Shown here: in pieces, positions 12,081-27,335 of the stretch
Layout: each line of letters opens with the position of its first letter
Position numbering within the stretch: position 1 is the first letter of the stretch
Assembly (NCBI RefSeq): GCF_036884655.1
Contig: NC_088340.1
Coordinates: 1,626,001-1,690,000, forward strand
DNA: 64,000 bases
DNA from: Musa acuminata AAA Group
Lineage: Eukaryota > Streptophyta > Magnoliopsida > Zingiberales > Musaceae
Direction of reading: 5' to 3'
Notes under the pieces: model-generated
Database searches by the model: none
What the model was told of the DNA's origin: nothing
Seen by the model: the letters and a program-made list of their open reading frames with translations, nothing else
Position numbers and translations under genes: made by a program

Positions 12081-13635
12081 TCATGGGTGAGACCGCCAAT
12101 GCCGCGCCTTCTCAAACCCGTTCTTGTGGTGCTGGTAGTCCTCGAAGGCCCTCCGGATCTCCGCCTGCGTGTTCATGACGAATGGCCCATGCTGCACCAC
12201 CGGCTCCCCCAGCGGCTGCCCTCCTAGGAGGACAAACCTAAGGGGCCTCGCCGACGGGTTTCGGACGATGAGGCCGTCGCCCGGGCCGAGCACCAGCGCG
12301 TGGTGGCTCGTCGCGGCGGTTGCGTCCTCCGGGCCGCCGAATAGGCCCTCGCCCTCGATGATGTAGGCGAAGGCGTTCCAGGAGTCGGGGATGGGCTGGT
12401 CGACTCGGGCGCCGGGCTGCAGCGTGAAGTCGAGGTACATGGTGGGCGTCCTGGTGTAGACCGGCGAGCGGACGCCGAAGGACTCCCCGGCTATGATCCG
12501 GACGTCGACGCCGTCCTTCTCCACCCTGCTTATGTCCTTGCTCTGGAGCTCCTGGTACCTCGGCTCCATCCTTTGAGGACATCACTGTGTTAGCATCTCA
12601 GTGACTACCGATGAAGCGAACAAGGATTAGAGTTGGATTACATCTTGTCTTTGGAGGAGAGGTTGATCCAAAGCTGCAATCCTTTGTTTTCTCCCTCTGC
12701 AGCCGGCATCTCTGAGTGAACAATCCCTCTGCCAGCAGTCATCCACTGAAGGAGGAGAAGAGGAAGAAGACAGCCAAGATGCGTCAGAATGTGTAGATTA
12801 GAATTGATCTGCTCTGGAAATCACCTGTAGATCTCCAGCTCTGATGGTGCCCTTGTGGCCAGCGAAATCTTGGTGAGTGAAGGCTCCCTGGATGACATGG
12901 TTCCAGTCAATATCATATCGCTTTCTATTTCTTTGGAGAGATAAGCATTTCCAGACAATTAGTCTATCGAGAGAATTACTACCTCCAGCATGTACGTGAC
13001 CGTCTCAAAACCTGCAGAGGAATCACCTCCAGGAGATGAGATCATAGGAAAAAAAAGGGGTAGAAATCGAGAGTAAATGGAGATCAAATGAAGACAAGGT
13101 GAGACCTCTGTGAGGGTGATCTGGGAATCCAGCAGGAGCAGACACTGCGACACCACGAAAAGAAAGAGGTTGACAACCCATGACAGGTCGATCACAGACA
13201 AGAAGAGGCGGAGAGAGGAAGTCAAACCTGTGAACTCATCCAACATGAGGAACGGATCCAGGCTTCTGAGTTCTGCCCTGGAGATCGATCCGGATCAGGA
13301 AACAAGCAGTGGCAGAAGGAGAAGAAGAGGAGGAAATGGATCAGGAATCATCATCACCTTCCGATGCTTCTCCTGACGGTGGCCCCGACTCCTTCCGGCT
13401 GCGACCTGGCGAGGACCTTCTTCACCACCTGCCGAGGCTTCTCAATCCTCGGGGTCTCGTGGTCTCCCATCTTCTTCTGGCTGCTGCTGGATTTGGCCTT
13501 GGAATCGAGGTCGTCGAACGAGGAGGAAGACCACAAGGCGAAGATGATGAGGTAGCAAGCGAAGAAGAAGATGGCTCGTTTGATTGGTGATGATGGAGAT
13601 CTGACGCGGAGGAGGCTGGAATTTATAGAAGCCAT
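12081..13635 (-). CDS. Pirin-like protein, complete, 7 exons
   Basis: A cupin-superfamily Fe(II) protein. Plant pirins interact with G-protein alpha subunits and CCAAT-box proteins, and some have quercetinase-like activity (family knowledge). Exons in order: 13358-13635, 13228-13277, 13106-13144, 12983-13011, 12825-12887, 12642-12745, 12081-12570. The total is 350 residues with phase conserved at every junction. Recognisable blocks are LDPFLMLDEF, the metal-binding HPHRGFETVTYMLE (about 119-132), the GDLQWMTAGRGIVHSEMP region, and KMMEPRYQEL leading into the C-terminal cupin. The first ATG adds about 55 residues before the usual pirin start (the MGDHETPRIEKPRQ region). That extension holds a hydrophobic segment, AIFFFACYLIIFALW, which may be a membrane anchor or targeting sequence. 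Alternatively, translation starts at the internal Met. Confidence 0.93.
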
Positions 13636-13639
13636 CTCA

Positions 13640-15217
13640 TGATGATCTAAAGTGCATGCATTCGAAATGGCTACGCCTTCTCTTCTCCGCTCAGAGAAGC
13701 GAGGCCAACCTTGGCAAGAAGTAGAGGGCGAGGAAGCGATGGGATCGGGTGCTGCGTCTGGCGGCGGCGTTGGACCGGCTCTGCGGTCGCGTAAGCCTCA
13801 TGTCAGCATGACGTAGAGCTCCTTCTATCACGTGCCCCACGTGAAAAGAATGATGGAAAATAAAATAATTTTATGTGCTTTATAACTATAATTAATACTT
13901 AATTATTTATATGGGATATATCATATCCCATCTCTTTCCATAAGCTTTATTAGGTTCATATTTCTCATACAAATTTTTATGGTGCACTTTGGGGACTTAT
14001 TGGAGGTCTAATTAGTTGATTGGTTGGTATAAATCCTAAATACTTCATCTTCACCAGAAGGCTCAAATTTGCTCTTCTATGATCTGATACATTCTTTTAG
14101 TCCAAATAATTTCATGATTGGGAGTATTTGGAAGTATGATATCCAAAATATATGTCCATTATTACCTAAATATTTTTGGCAGGGGCTTGAATGCCTTCAT
14201 ATGATTGATTGACCATAGGAGAAAATGGAGGATGAACCTCCTATCTATTAAGAGGAATTGATAAGCAATTATGATTCTGAAATATCAGGTCATAAAGGCC
14301 TCCTACTTTGAGAAGAGGGTGGTGGATGTGTTTTTGTGAGGAGAATTTAAAGTAATTATAATTTTTATAGTACCAAGTTATAAGGCCTTTTCTTGGATTG
14401 AGGAACAACAAAATTGAATTATATATAATATATAATCAAAAAAATAAAAAAAAATTGAGATGGAAATTGGTGCTATTATTAAAACATATGAATAATATAT
14501 ATAATGGTAATATTAATTGAATTTATTTAATATGATTAAAGGCTTCTTCACTTTTGTTTGTATCCATAAAATCCAATCAAACCCTATTTAGATTATCCCA
14601 TAACACTTTCTTGACATCATGACTCTAATTTGATGGCACATGTGATCAAATATTAATTTTATATTGTATACATGCAATTTTGAATGAATACATAGTAAAT
14701 ATAGTATTTTGAATGAATGAATATTTTTATAAAGACAAAACTATTTATAACAAATGTATGCCTTATTAGGAAAATATATATATAATGCAGTTGTCATTGC
14801 ATGTGATAGGCCGCATGCTTTTGCTCCTCCTCATAATGCAGCATAATGTATAATGCTCGCCCAATTTGACATGACTACAATCTTTTGGAGTATAAAATTA
14901 TTTTTCCTTGTGTAAGTCGACATCAATAACAAGCCATCGAGGCATGTCTCCATGCCTCGGAGGAAAAAGAATGTCTAGAAGTTTCCAGCTAAAAGATTTC
15001 ATGTGGATTGACATTCTTCAGATCCTGTAAAAAACCGAGTTCCAGAATAACCAAAATTAAGTTCGGAATTTAAACTCGAGATAATTTACCATTCATGCTA
15101 AACAAAATCTTGTTACTATGACTAATTACCAACCAACACAAACGGGTGCTCAAACAAGCTGATAAATCAAAATGTGCTAATATAAGTTTGCTTCAAGCTG
15201 GACAACTAAGCATTGGC
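13640..15217. other. Intergenic, nothing recognised
   Basis: After a short GC-rich pirin promoter region (to about 13830) the sequence is AT-rich without coding signal. A small perfect hairpin occurs at 14938-14959: arms CGAGGCATG and CATGCCTCG with a 4-base loop. Confidence 0.6.
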
Positions 15218-17224
<2,007 letters not shown>

Positions 17225-17511
17225 TTCTTCGCAAGGTAAAAAAAAAAGCGTCAGCTTCTTTTCCAAACCAAAACAGTAAATCATCCCCGACAGTCCCAAC
17301 CAGATCCAATTTTTCGATCACTCGAAACATCGCAAGAAGCAGAAATATAACACGACATCAGAGACAACAATCACACAAAATCACCTCAAATCGGCTCAAA
17401 GAGTACCGGATTACGCTCAATACTTAGAGAACCTGAACCCTAGAAGTGATGTGAAGGAAGAAGAAGCCAATGGTGGCTCACCTCCGCGTTCTCGTTCTCG
17501 AACCCCCGCCG

Positions 17512-17524
17512 AAAGCCCTAACCC
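17512..17524 (-). promoter_or_regulatory. Telo-box-like element in RPL32 5' region
   Basis: The minus strand reads GGGTTAGGGCTTTC about 290 bp before the ATG. Telo-boxes (AAACCCTAA type) near transcription starts are a known hallmark of plant ribosomal protein promoters. The role here is inferred from position. Confidence 0.45.
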
Positions 17525-18144
17525 GCACTGTCAGAAGGTTTAATAGGGGACAAGTCTGGTGTGAGTTTGATACACCTATAGGTGTTTGCGTTCTCCTAGA
17601 GGCATCGTCTAGTGGCTGGCTGAATCGACGCCATAAATAATACGGATGACGTGGTCTGCAGTGAAGGGCCCACAGATGGATCCCACAAGAACGGGATTCC
17701 GATTATTTGAAACGTTTTTATGTGAGCATGGCGTCATAATTCTCATAAAAATCCCGAAAATAAAAAAGCTGGTCTTTTTTAGTCTTACTGGCATTCTATT
17801 TGTCTTTTTTTTCGTGCAAAATACTCCTTTTTTTAGATGAATATTCTTTTAAAAAAATAAGGCGTTCTATATATATTTTTGATAGAAAAATCGTCCTCAA
17901 ATTTATATATAAATACGGATAAAAAGAAAAAAAAAGGGTAGAATGTGTGACTTTTCTAATACAATAAAGTCAAATCTTGGGTTAAGGAGCCCGGTCAACC
18001 AATCAAATAATAGATAGATTCTCGTCCTTTGGTCAAAGTCAAATCAAGCACTCGGTTGACCTTTTCCCTTCATCATCACGAAGCCTTCTTCTCCGGTTCT
18101 CTTTGTTCCTCCTCCGACTCCATTTGGGAATGCCATGATCGAAG
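17525..18144. promoter_or_regulatory. Divergent intergenic region between RPL32 and the CHX gene
   Basis: The two genes are head to head, with ATG to ATG about 920 bp. The middle (17760-17960) is AT-rich. No specific element beyond the telo-box is assigned. Confidence 0.4.
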
Positions 18145-20877
18145 ATGGTGACTGCACCAACGAACATAACCGATGACACAGGCACTGTCGTGTGCTTCGT
18201 CTCGACGATGACCTGCACCAACGGCATCTGGCAAGGGCTGAATCCTCTTTCCTTCTCCCTCCCTCTCCTCATCGTCCAAAATCTCGTCATTGTGTTGGTC
18301 ACCCGCGTCGTCGCCCTCCTCCTGAAGCCTTTCCACCAGCCTCGTCTCCTCGCTGAGATCATCGTAACTCTTTTGCGTCGTTCCTTCGAAGCATCCACCA
18401 TCGCGGTAGTACTGACGCATGATCCTTCTGTTTCCATAGGGCGGCATCGTTCTTGGCCCGTCGGTGGCGGGCCAGATGGCGGTCTTCCGCGACGTCGTCT
18501 TTCCACCGAGGAGTATCCTGACGTTGCAGGGTTTGGGTCACCTCGGCCTTCTCTACTTCCTTTTCCTCGTCGGCGTGGAGATGGACATTGCTGTCATCGG
18601 CAGAACAGGGCACAAGGCGCTTGTGGTTGCAGCAGCCAGCATGGTCATCCCTTTCTCCATCGGCACCGCCTCCTCCTTCCTGCTCCGAAACTTCATCAGC
18701 AAGAACATCCACGAGGGAGCGTTTGTCCTCTTCCTGGGAGTCGCTCTCTCCGTGACCGCCTTCCCCCTGCTCGCTCGCATCCTTGCAGAGACCAAGCTCC
18801 TCAACTCGGAGATCGGAAGAATCTCCATGTCGGCCGCGATCATCAACGACCTCTGCGCATGGATCCTGTTGGCCATCTCCGTCGCACTTACAGGGCCCAG
18901 TGGGACCGCGCTGACACCCCTCTGGGTTCTACTCTCCGGCGTGGGCTTCGTCCTTCTCTGTCTCTTCTGCATTCGCCCGACCATGTGGTGGTTCATGCAA
19001 AAGCTACCCGAAGGCCAAGCAGTGAGCGACTTCCATGTGTGCCTCTTACTTGGCACGATGATGTTAGCAGCTGTGATGTCCGACGTCATTGGATTCCACT
19101 CTGCGTTCGGGGCGTTCGTCTTCGGCCTCGTGCTACCGAACGGTCCGGTCGGGGTGGCGTTTATCGCGAGGCTGGAGGATATCGTCAGCGGTTTGCTGCT
19201 ACCTCTCTACTTAGTATCCAATGGGCTGAGCACGGACTTGTCCAAGGTTAGGGATGGGAGGACCGTGGCGCTCCTCGTCCTAGTGTTCGTGCTAGCGAGC
19301 ATCGGCAAAATTGCCGGCACCGTCGTGATTTCTCTCTTCTACACCATGCCATTGCGTGAAGGTCTTTCCCTTGGTTTTCTGATGAACACGAGGGGGCTGG
19401 TGGAGATCATCGTCCTCAACATCGGAAGGGATATGGAGGTACGTTTCCTTGTTGATGGACGTATCGCCGTTGACTCCCCAAGAATCTGACTATTTGTTGT
19501 GCTAGTTACCATTAGGTTCTTGATGATGAATCCTTCGCCGTGATGGTCATGACCTCGTTGGTCATGACTCTAATGGTGACGCCGCTGGTGACGTATCTGC
19601 ATCGGCCCTTACGTCGCCTCGTCGGCTACAAGCGCCGTAACCTGCAACGCTCGAAGCCCGACACGGAGCTTCGGGTGCTGGCCTGCGTCCACAACACCCG
19701 CAACGTGCCCTCCATCGTCAGCGTCCTCAACATCTCCAACCCCAGCAAGCGCTCCCCGATCTTTGTCTACGCCCTCCACCTTGTGGAGCTCACGGGCCGT
19801 GCCTCCGCCATGCTCATCGTCCACCACACCAAGACCTCCAAGGTCAACAACAACCGCAAGCCCGTCGCTTCGCTCATCGGCAGGCAAGTGCAGTCCGAGC
19901 ACATCTTCCACGCTTTCGATAACTACGAGCAGCGCGTGGGTGGTGTCTCGGTGCAGACGCTGACCGTCGTCTCGCCCTACACGACCATGCATGAGGACAT
20001 CTGTAGCCTCGCGGAAGACAAGCACGTCACCCTCATTATCCTTCCGTTCCACAAGCAGCAGACGGTGGACGGGGGCATGGAGCCGATCAATTCATCCATC
20101 AAGGTGCTCAACGCGAACGTGCTCAACGCGTCACCCTGCTCCGTCGGCATCCTCATCGACCGTGGGCTAAGCAGCAAAGCCCGGATGGCTCACGGCCAGC
20201 AGTACTCGCATCGCATAGCGTTGCTCTTCTTCGGAGGACCCGATGACCGGGAGGCGCTGGCATACGCGTGGCGCATGGCCGAGAACCCATCGATCAACCT
20301 CACCGTCGTTCGATTCATCGCCGGTGATCAAGCTGACGTACCACAATCCCCGGCCACCACGCCGCCGCCACCGACTGCACAAGACTCCAGGACCATTTCC
20401 ATCGTCACCGATAGCACCCAGGAGAAGCAGCTCGACGAGGAGTACCTAAACGAATTCCTACTCGGGAACATCGGCAACGAGTCGCTGCTGTACACGGAGA
20501 AGGTGGTGAACAGCACGGAGGAGACGGTGGCGGCCATTCAATCGATGGAGAGCGTGCACGATCTGTACGTGGTGGGAAGAAGTCAGCGAGACGCCGCACT
20601 GACGCTAACAGCAGGGTTGACGGAGTGGGCAGAGTGCCCGGAGTTGGGGCCGATAGGGGACTTGTTGGCCTCGTCGGACTTCGCGACGACGATATCGGTG
20701 CTGGTGGTGCATCAGTACACAGGAGGGCCGCTCGGCAGAACTGGATCAACGACGACGGAGGGCTCAACGAGGCCAATGCAACGACGCAACGGTAACGAGA
20801 GCCAAAGGTTGTCGACGGCGTCCAGGGCGCGGCAAGCGATGCCACCTGAGCTCAGCGTCAGGCGGAACGGTAGATGA
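18145..20877 (+). CDS. Cation/H+ exchanger of the CHX (CPA2) family, complete
   Basis: Membrane antiporter moving K+/Na+ against protons in endomembranes or plasma membrane (family knowledge). Three exons, 18145-18363, 18440-19438 and 19516-20877, encode 859 residues, normal for CHX proteins. The N terminus includes NGIWQGLNPLSFSLPLLIVQ, resembling CHX15-type members. About a dozen hydrophobic segments follow to roughly residue 420. They include FLFLVGVEMD, SVTAFPLLARILAETKLLNS, AIINDLCAWILLA (the ion-binding N-D pair) and GFLMNTRGLVEIIVLNIG. The remaining C-terminal half is the cytosolic Usp-like regulatory domain (RVLACVHNTRNVPSIVSVLN; HRIALLFFGGPDDREALAYA; YVVGRSQRD). The 76-nt first intron interrupts AEII/GGIVLGPS. 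The start at 18145 is the first in-frame ATG. The subfamily is uncertain. Confidence 0.93.
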
Positions 20878-21141
20878 GTGGGTGCAGAAGATGTAGTGAG
20901 TGAGGTGTAGGAACATGCATCAGTTATGAGCATTTAGATTTTATCATTAGAGTTGCAGGACTTCCAACACCATTTCCACGTCTCGAAGAAGAAGAACTGG
21001 TGTTCTAAAGGAACAAGAAATAATTCTTTAATATGATTTAATGCTTGATAGAATGGTTGATCATCAATCCACCAATTACTTCAACTAGTTCTCCATCTCT
21101 ACTCTTGGCGGCTTGTTCTAATCTCAAATCTATCTGTTACA

Positions 21142-21142
<1 letters not shown>

Positions 21143-21178
<36 letters not shown>
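21143..21178. repeat. (TA)n microsatellite
   Basis: About 17 uninterrupted TA dinucleotides lie downstream of the CHX gene. Confidence 0.9.
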
Positions 21179-21184
<6 letters not shown>

Positions 21185-21374
21185 CGTTATTATTACCACT
21201 GTCAAAGGAAGCCCCGTAAGCCCACCAAGTAGCCCCTCTCTTCTAACATTGGCACGGAGGTCGTGTACGCTCGCCGGCTGCCGTGGCGAAGCCCTCATCT
21301 GCTCCCTCCTCCCGACCCTGGAAGAGCATTTGGGATGAGTTAGGTTTAGGGATTTGATTTTTGATCCGTCTCAG

Positions 21375-22561
21375 GTTGCACTTTCGGATTGGTGGTTGAC
21401 TGAAGCGGAAAGAGGATTCGAGGGGAGGAGAATAGCCGTCGACGGGTTTACGACGAGGTAATTCCTTCGGAGATGTTTGATTTGCACTCAAAAGAATGTT
21501 CTTATCCATATTGTATTGCGTGTTCTCGTCCCTTGGGAGAGTTCACTAATGAATTGGTCGTTCCTGTGATATGAAATTGGAAATTAACCCTTTCCTGTTC
21601 TTGGTGTTCGTGAAAGACACACTGCTTTGTTGTATTCTTATGAAAATTTCATGGTTTCCTTACCATATACGCAACATGAGTCTTCAGATGTGCACCAACT
21701 GTGAAACGAGATGTTGCTCATACTCTTACGACTGCAGATGGGGTTACTGTTATAGTTCGGGGCATAATTAACATGACACGTTTACAAGATAATGGTTTTC
21801 CTCTGGAGGTGGGTGGATTTGTTTTACTTCGCTTTCTTGTATTCAATAAAATTGTTGATATCTTGCTATTCAGTAATGTCATGTCCTAACAGTGATTTCT
21901 TCTGCTTCCAATTAGTGTTATGTTTTTTGTATTTACATCTTGAATTACTTTGAACTTAGTCAACCAACAAAATTTGCCTGGAAATACATAAAAGCTGGGA
22001 GACAATTAGACCCTGTATAACCTTGTTTCTGTCAACTGTTTTAGGTGCAGCTAAAGGGTATTTTGCCATAAAAGCAACTCTTCAACATTGTTTCCTACGT
22101 ATTTTGCCTATCGTATTATAGGTCTGCAGTCACTTCTTGATTGGATATCCATGCAATTGGAGTTAGTTTGTTCATGCTAATTTTTGCCTGAAATTTATGA
22201 TGAGGTTACTGACTGTGAGTTGAATATTCAGGTACAAACTTTTTCGTTTCATTTAGCACCATACATATCTCATTCAAACATTGTCTTGATATTTGTGTAG
22301 TATCTCCATCATGAATGAAAACAACTTACTAAATTGGTTACTTGAATCAGTGTTTTCAATTGAATGATCAGAACATGTTTTGATATCCTAATTTGCTATA
22401 TCGTGTGTGTATTCTTACATGCTGCATGGGAGAGTATGCAGTTTAGTAAATGGCTCATGACTAACATTCTGTTTTCCTTTTTTTTCTCCCTTGATTCCAG
22501 ACCCAGTTTTGGATGTCCCACTAGCAGATGGATGTGTCAGTACCATATCACTAAATGGGTC
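21375..22561 (+). pseudogene. KNL2-like SANTA-domain gene, probably degenerate
   Basis: KNL2 proteins help load CENH3 at centromeres, and the SANTA domain is their signature (family knowledge). Exon A (21375-21457) reads VALSDWWLTEAERGF, then GRRIAVDGFTT. Exon B (21688-21808) continues in phase with RCAPTVKRDVAHTL, TTADGVTVIVRGIINMTR and LQDNGFPLE. The WW, GRR-AV-GF, TADG and NGFP positions match the SANTA order. A third match (SFGCPTSRWM, about 22503-22540) fits the following FGFP block but is one base out of phase and soon stops. No in-frame ATG is visible upstream: the same frame has TGA near 21330. I could not find the rest of KNL2 downstream. It could be a pseudogene, or a live gene whose first exon I missed. 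Confidence 0.55.
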
Positions 22562-25500
22562 TAGCTGTTCTGCATATGTCTAGGACCATCAGTAATGATG
22601 CATGAAAATTGGATCTTAAAATGATCTTTTGTCTTGCTTTTGAGTAATCTAATGTTGATGACTTCAAAAAAATATTAGATGGGATATATGAGATGGGTTT
22701 GAACACTACTCAACATAGTCTACTGTTAACATTATAAGATATTGACCTGTTCTTGTATTAAAACATTTCTTATTCGATCATCATTTTTGAGAAGTTGGAT
22801 GCTGACTCCTCCATGGAGACAGGAAATCTAACTTGCAGCAAGTAATGCTGAGAAGCTTTACCAAATGCTGCATGATGAGACTAGCTTTTACATTTTCCTG
22901 AACTAAGCAGATTGTCAAAGTCATCTTAACAGCACATAAAGAGAACAGAAGCAAGTATGTCGTACCTTCTACTTAAGAAAGTAGAACCAATAGTTTAGTC
23001 TTTGTTGTTTCAGACTATCTAATATGTTAATTGATAAGAAGTACTTTGCTGGATGACAAGGAGCCTGAACTTGATCAGCCTGTCACATGCCATGCTTCAG
23101 TTATAAATTTAATCTTGCTTCGGCTGAATAGATAGCACTGTTATCTTATCCCCCACTCAGCTGTAACTGATTCTGGAGACTAACTGCCGAAGAACCACAA
23201 TCCATCTTGTCAGTTTCCATCAGCTGTCACAATAATTCTTGGTTTAGATTGTTGCCTGAACCATTCTTCAGTATTTAGAAACTTTTGTTCCTATGGGGGC
23301 ATAACTATGAGAATCCCGGTCACTTGTCTAATTCGATAATTTTGAGCAGCTTCTTGCATGTTGTAGTACCTTGTTGAAAACTTTCCTGCATATGCTGATA
23401 TACTTAGTGATCAATTTTAGGCTTTAATATGTTGATGATCATATCTGGCACATTCCAGCTATCTTACATGGGTGGAACTGAACTTTCATTGATAACAATA
23501 AACTGCTTTGGTTATACTGAATCAGCAGTACCTGGATCTTTTCTTGTATTCTTTGCTGAGATGGATACTTTACCGGGTTATAGTATCTAAATATACCCTA
23601 ATGACTGCAAGATGTCATCTTTTATGCTGCTATGGAGCAAATCAGAGCCCACAAGGAGGAGAAAAATTCTGTGAATACTTCATATTTGGATCACAAGTGA
23701 GCTTTATGTCCTGACGACCATTTCTAGTATTGAAGGATCCATCAGGAGCTGGTTTTTCCTGCAACACTTGACGTTGTAAGATCACCTGTCCAATGCCAGG
23801 AGCGGAACTCGATATCTAAGGGCTGGTTTTTCACCTTAGATTTGGCTCTTTTAATGTTTGAAAATCACGCAATCTTTCTTCGTATCCAATATAAACACAT
23901 GTGTAAACTGTAAACATATAACAGCTTTCTTTTCTACACTTCCTAGTGCCTTGTTATGTTTCATCTCTAGTGGTCAACAAGTTGAATATGGGTCACTGTC
24001 TTTATGCCATCTTTAAGTTAGAACGGAATGCCAAAGTAGTGTCTCCAAAGTGAGAAAAACCTAAGAAAGGATCTACTAATCAATATTATCTCCATTAATC
24101 TGAGCTAATTCCATTTGATTAGCTCAATTAAATCTATGATAAGTTTAGAAGCAAAATAGAAATAGAATGCAGCCTAAATATTTGGAGACTGCTGTGAACT
24201 GTCTATATCCTGTGTCCTGTGCAGTAAGCTCCACTTCTATGGCTATCTCATCTGTGACTTTGTCATGGAACAGTTGCTGTGATGTGGTTGTCACATCTTG
24301 ATTTTGCTCTGGCCACAAACAAAAGACGTGTTCTTGTCAAGCAGCTGATGTGCCAATTCATGTGTGAGTCATTTTCTCATGTGAACTTCACCTAAACATT
24401 CCATAATCATGCTTCAGCTCTGTCATTTTCTCATGTTAACTTATCTAAACATTCCGCGATTATGCTTCAGTCCTATCTTAATCAACAACCTGGTATCCTA
24501 ATTATCTTCTAGACCTCTCAAAAGGCTCACTTTGGACATTAGGAGTGCCTTAAATGACTCTCATATCATGTTGCATAAACATGAAGTAACATGCAAATGA
24601 CTTCAGTTAATTTGGTCTGAGGGTGATAGGGAGTTCCACTGCCAGTAGGTTGACAGTGATATCTGAACACTAGAGATGCAGATATCTCTCTCCTGGATGA
24701 TCCTGGATAAAAAGGAAAGATGTAAAATAAAATTTCTTGTGTTTTTTTATTTTTTTGGGATGAAGTTTCAAGTTTTCAATGTTTAAGATATAAGATTTTT
24801 ATGAGATGGAGTTTTAAATCCTCAACCTTTGATAAGTGCATATGTCGATTTTTTATTGGTTAAGAAATTGATCTGAGTCATGTCATTTGATCCCGTCATA
24901 TAACTACTATAATCATAACCTGGAAATAAACACCAATGTGATGCTGAAGAGACCTAATTCAGTGGTTTTTTTCATGTCATGATCCAGAGTATTTATCCAA
25001 ATTAATGTGCTCAATTCTACTTTTACTTTGGATGTGAAATTTAGCTTGGTGTGTCACAGAAGGTCGTCAGCAATCCTATGAAAAGCAATGACCTCTGTAC
25101 TTCGATGCTACCATGTCTTCTTCCCTCCTCTGGTCTCTGGCATCATGTACAGGCTGCCAAGGATTTCTAGTAGTAGTTGCTGCGGGGGAGGCAAACATTC
25201 AAGTGGATCAGCATCCACTTCCCCTGCTGATATGGAATTCCACTGCGGACATCAGACCTGCACTTTCATATGGAGGAAATGCTATCATGTCAAAGAGGCC
25301 AGAAGAAACTGCTCCTGCTGCCCTTGTCTCTCCACCATGATTGCAATCTCTCCGTGTTCATCTTTGGTTTTCAAGTTTCAGAAAACAGAACCTGATCCTC
25401 TCCATGGAACACCTCAAGGACATGGCTGACTGCAATGATTCAATGCATCTAAGCTAGCAGACAAAGTTGGATCCAACAGCTGCTGCAGCAAACCATGAAG

Positions 25501-27335
25501 GCAAAGGAAGACACAAGAAGATGATTCTGTCAATGGACTACTTTTGCTTGTAGTTCTGAGCTCGTCCTGGGTAGCTTTGGTGAACCCATCATCCACGGTT
25601 GAATGGATGCCATCAGTGGGAGCTGACAAGAACTCATCATCCACTGTTTGATGGACCAGTAAAACATTCTATCAACCTCACAGTTTCAACACCACACCTT
25701 TCAACTATTTCTTTTCCTTCTTTTTGGGCCAATGCTGTTAGATAAGTATTTTGAATTCCTTAACTAAAGTTTGGTTGGATGGATGAAAGAAAAAAAGAAA
25801 AGGAAACTAATGATTTTTTTCTGTTTTATAAATGTCCTAAACATCTCAAGATTTTAATGTAGAATAGTGGTGAAGAAACACACTTTTTTTTTTGGTGATG
25901 TTTTTGGAAGCTCATTCTGGTAGATCTAAAGCTGAAATGAAATTAGGTTCTTTTATCCACATATATGCTTTTGGAATTAGTCTGTTTGAATGGTAAATTA
26001 TATCTACAAAATGAGAAGAAAAAAAATTAGAAATTTATTTGTTATTATTCTTTTGGTATTGATAAGAAGAAGTAGGGGAATAAGATGTCTGTCTTGAGTA
26101 GAATAATGACTTAGATGACTTGTGATTTACGTAAGATCAAAAGGCAATGACAAAGGGAATGATGGTTGGTCCAATTGGGCATCACATCAGTAGGGAAAAC
26201 ATGCAATGATGCTGGTCCAAATGAGGTACGGCAGCAGGATACAAAGACACATGAACAACCCTGGCCTGCATCCTTCACCCTAATTCGGATGACTCCCACA
26301 TCAAAGAGAGAAGCATCAGTTTTGCCTTCTACTTGCAGGGAAACCATGGCCGTGTCTTTTAGAGAGAGATCCATCTGAGGGGGAAGAGAACACTAGTAGA
26401 GTTCTTTCTTGGAGGTGCCTAACTTTGCCGGAATCAATCTAATCCACAAGTTCTTTAGTTTTTATCTTCTTTTTTCATCCTTTGATGAATCATAAATCTA
26501 TATTAAAATAAACTTTTACGATTGATCATGAGAAAATAACTCGTATCGATAAATTTTTTTTTTTTTTTTTGCCTTATCGATTATCTCAATATAATTCCCG
26601 TCTAAGATATCTGTTAAGTTGATTTCATTTGACGACATCGAACATGTTCGACTCCGATAAGACATTTTTTATGATGTATCATAAGACATATTTAAAAAGT
26701 CTTTTTATAATGAGTTCTTAATATCATTACTCTTGTGATGGATGTTGATCACGAGGACGATTGTGTGTTTCTTTCGAACTTAATCATAATCATGATATAA
26801 TTTAGATCTGCAATAATATATCACACCATTATGCCTTGACAAAGCCAAGTCTGAACTGACTCAATCTCTACCTCAGATTGATGACACTGATGCACAAGAA
26901 AAAGAGATCAGATTGGCTCCATCCTTTCATTCTGGCCTACCCTGACAGCATTGTGTACAGTACAAACAAGACGTAGGGAAAAAAGAATTAAGATGTAGGA
27001 TCTCCCATTTCACTTGGAAGGCTTGCAGTGGACAAGACAGAAGCTGGAGAGAAAGAGAGAAGAGTTGCAGCAAAAACAAGCATGGGAGCTCCTTCATGAA
27101 TCCACAATCAACAGCTCTCAACTCATGATAGTACAAAATTACATCATCATCATACTAAATTCCTCCACCCACTTTCACCTGTTTCAGTCTTTTGCTTGTG
27201 CTTCATGGAGAAGTCTTCACATAAATTATGTGCTCAGAACAAATTGGTCATCAGATGAAATTTCATGATTGTGCTCCCAAGAAATATCTCACCTATATAC
27301 AGAGAGGTCTTCTCTTTTGTCCGGAAATCAAGCAA
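22562..27335. other. Long stretch without a supported gene
   Basis: The sequence is moderately AT-rich with exon-like islands, for example a 29-codon open stretch at 23611-23700 (DVIFYAAMEQIRAHKEEKNS) and another at 25060-25330. These are in different frames with stops between them, and I recognise no family. It may contain decayed 3' exons of the SANTA gene, a non-coding transcript, or nothing. A poly-T run occurs at 26557-26570. Confidence 0.4.

Noticed and set aside
18145..19251. 368-codon frame reading through the CHX exon 1 donor
   Set aside because: After 18363 it leaves the CHX frame and becomes Pro/Arg-rich. Splicing at 18363/18440 restores the family sequence.
25088..25429. 113-codon frame and an overlapping 75-codon frame
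   Set aside because: Two competing frames, no recognised domain and no supporting splice structure. Left as unassigned.
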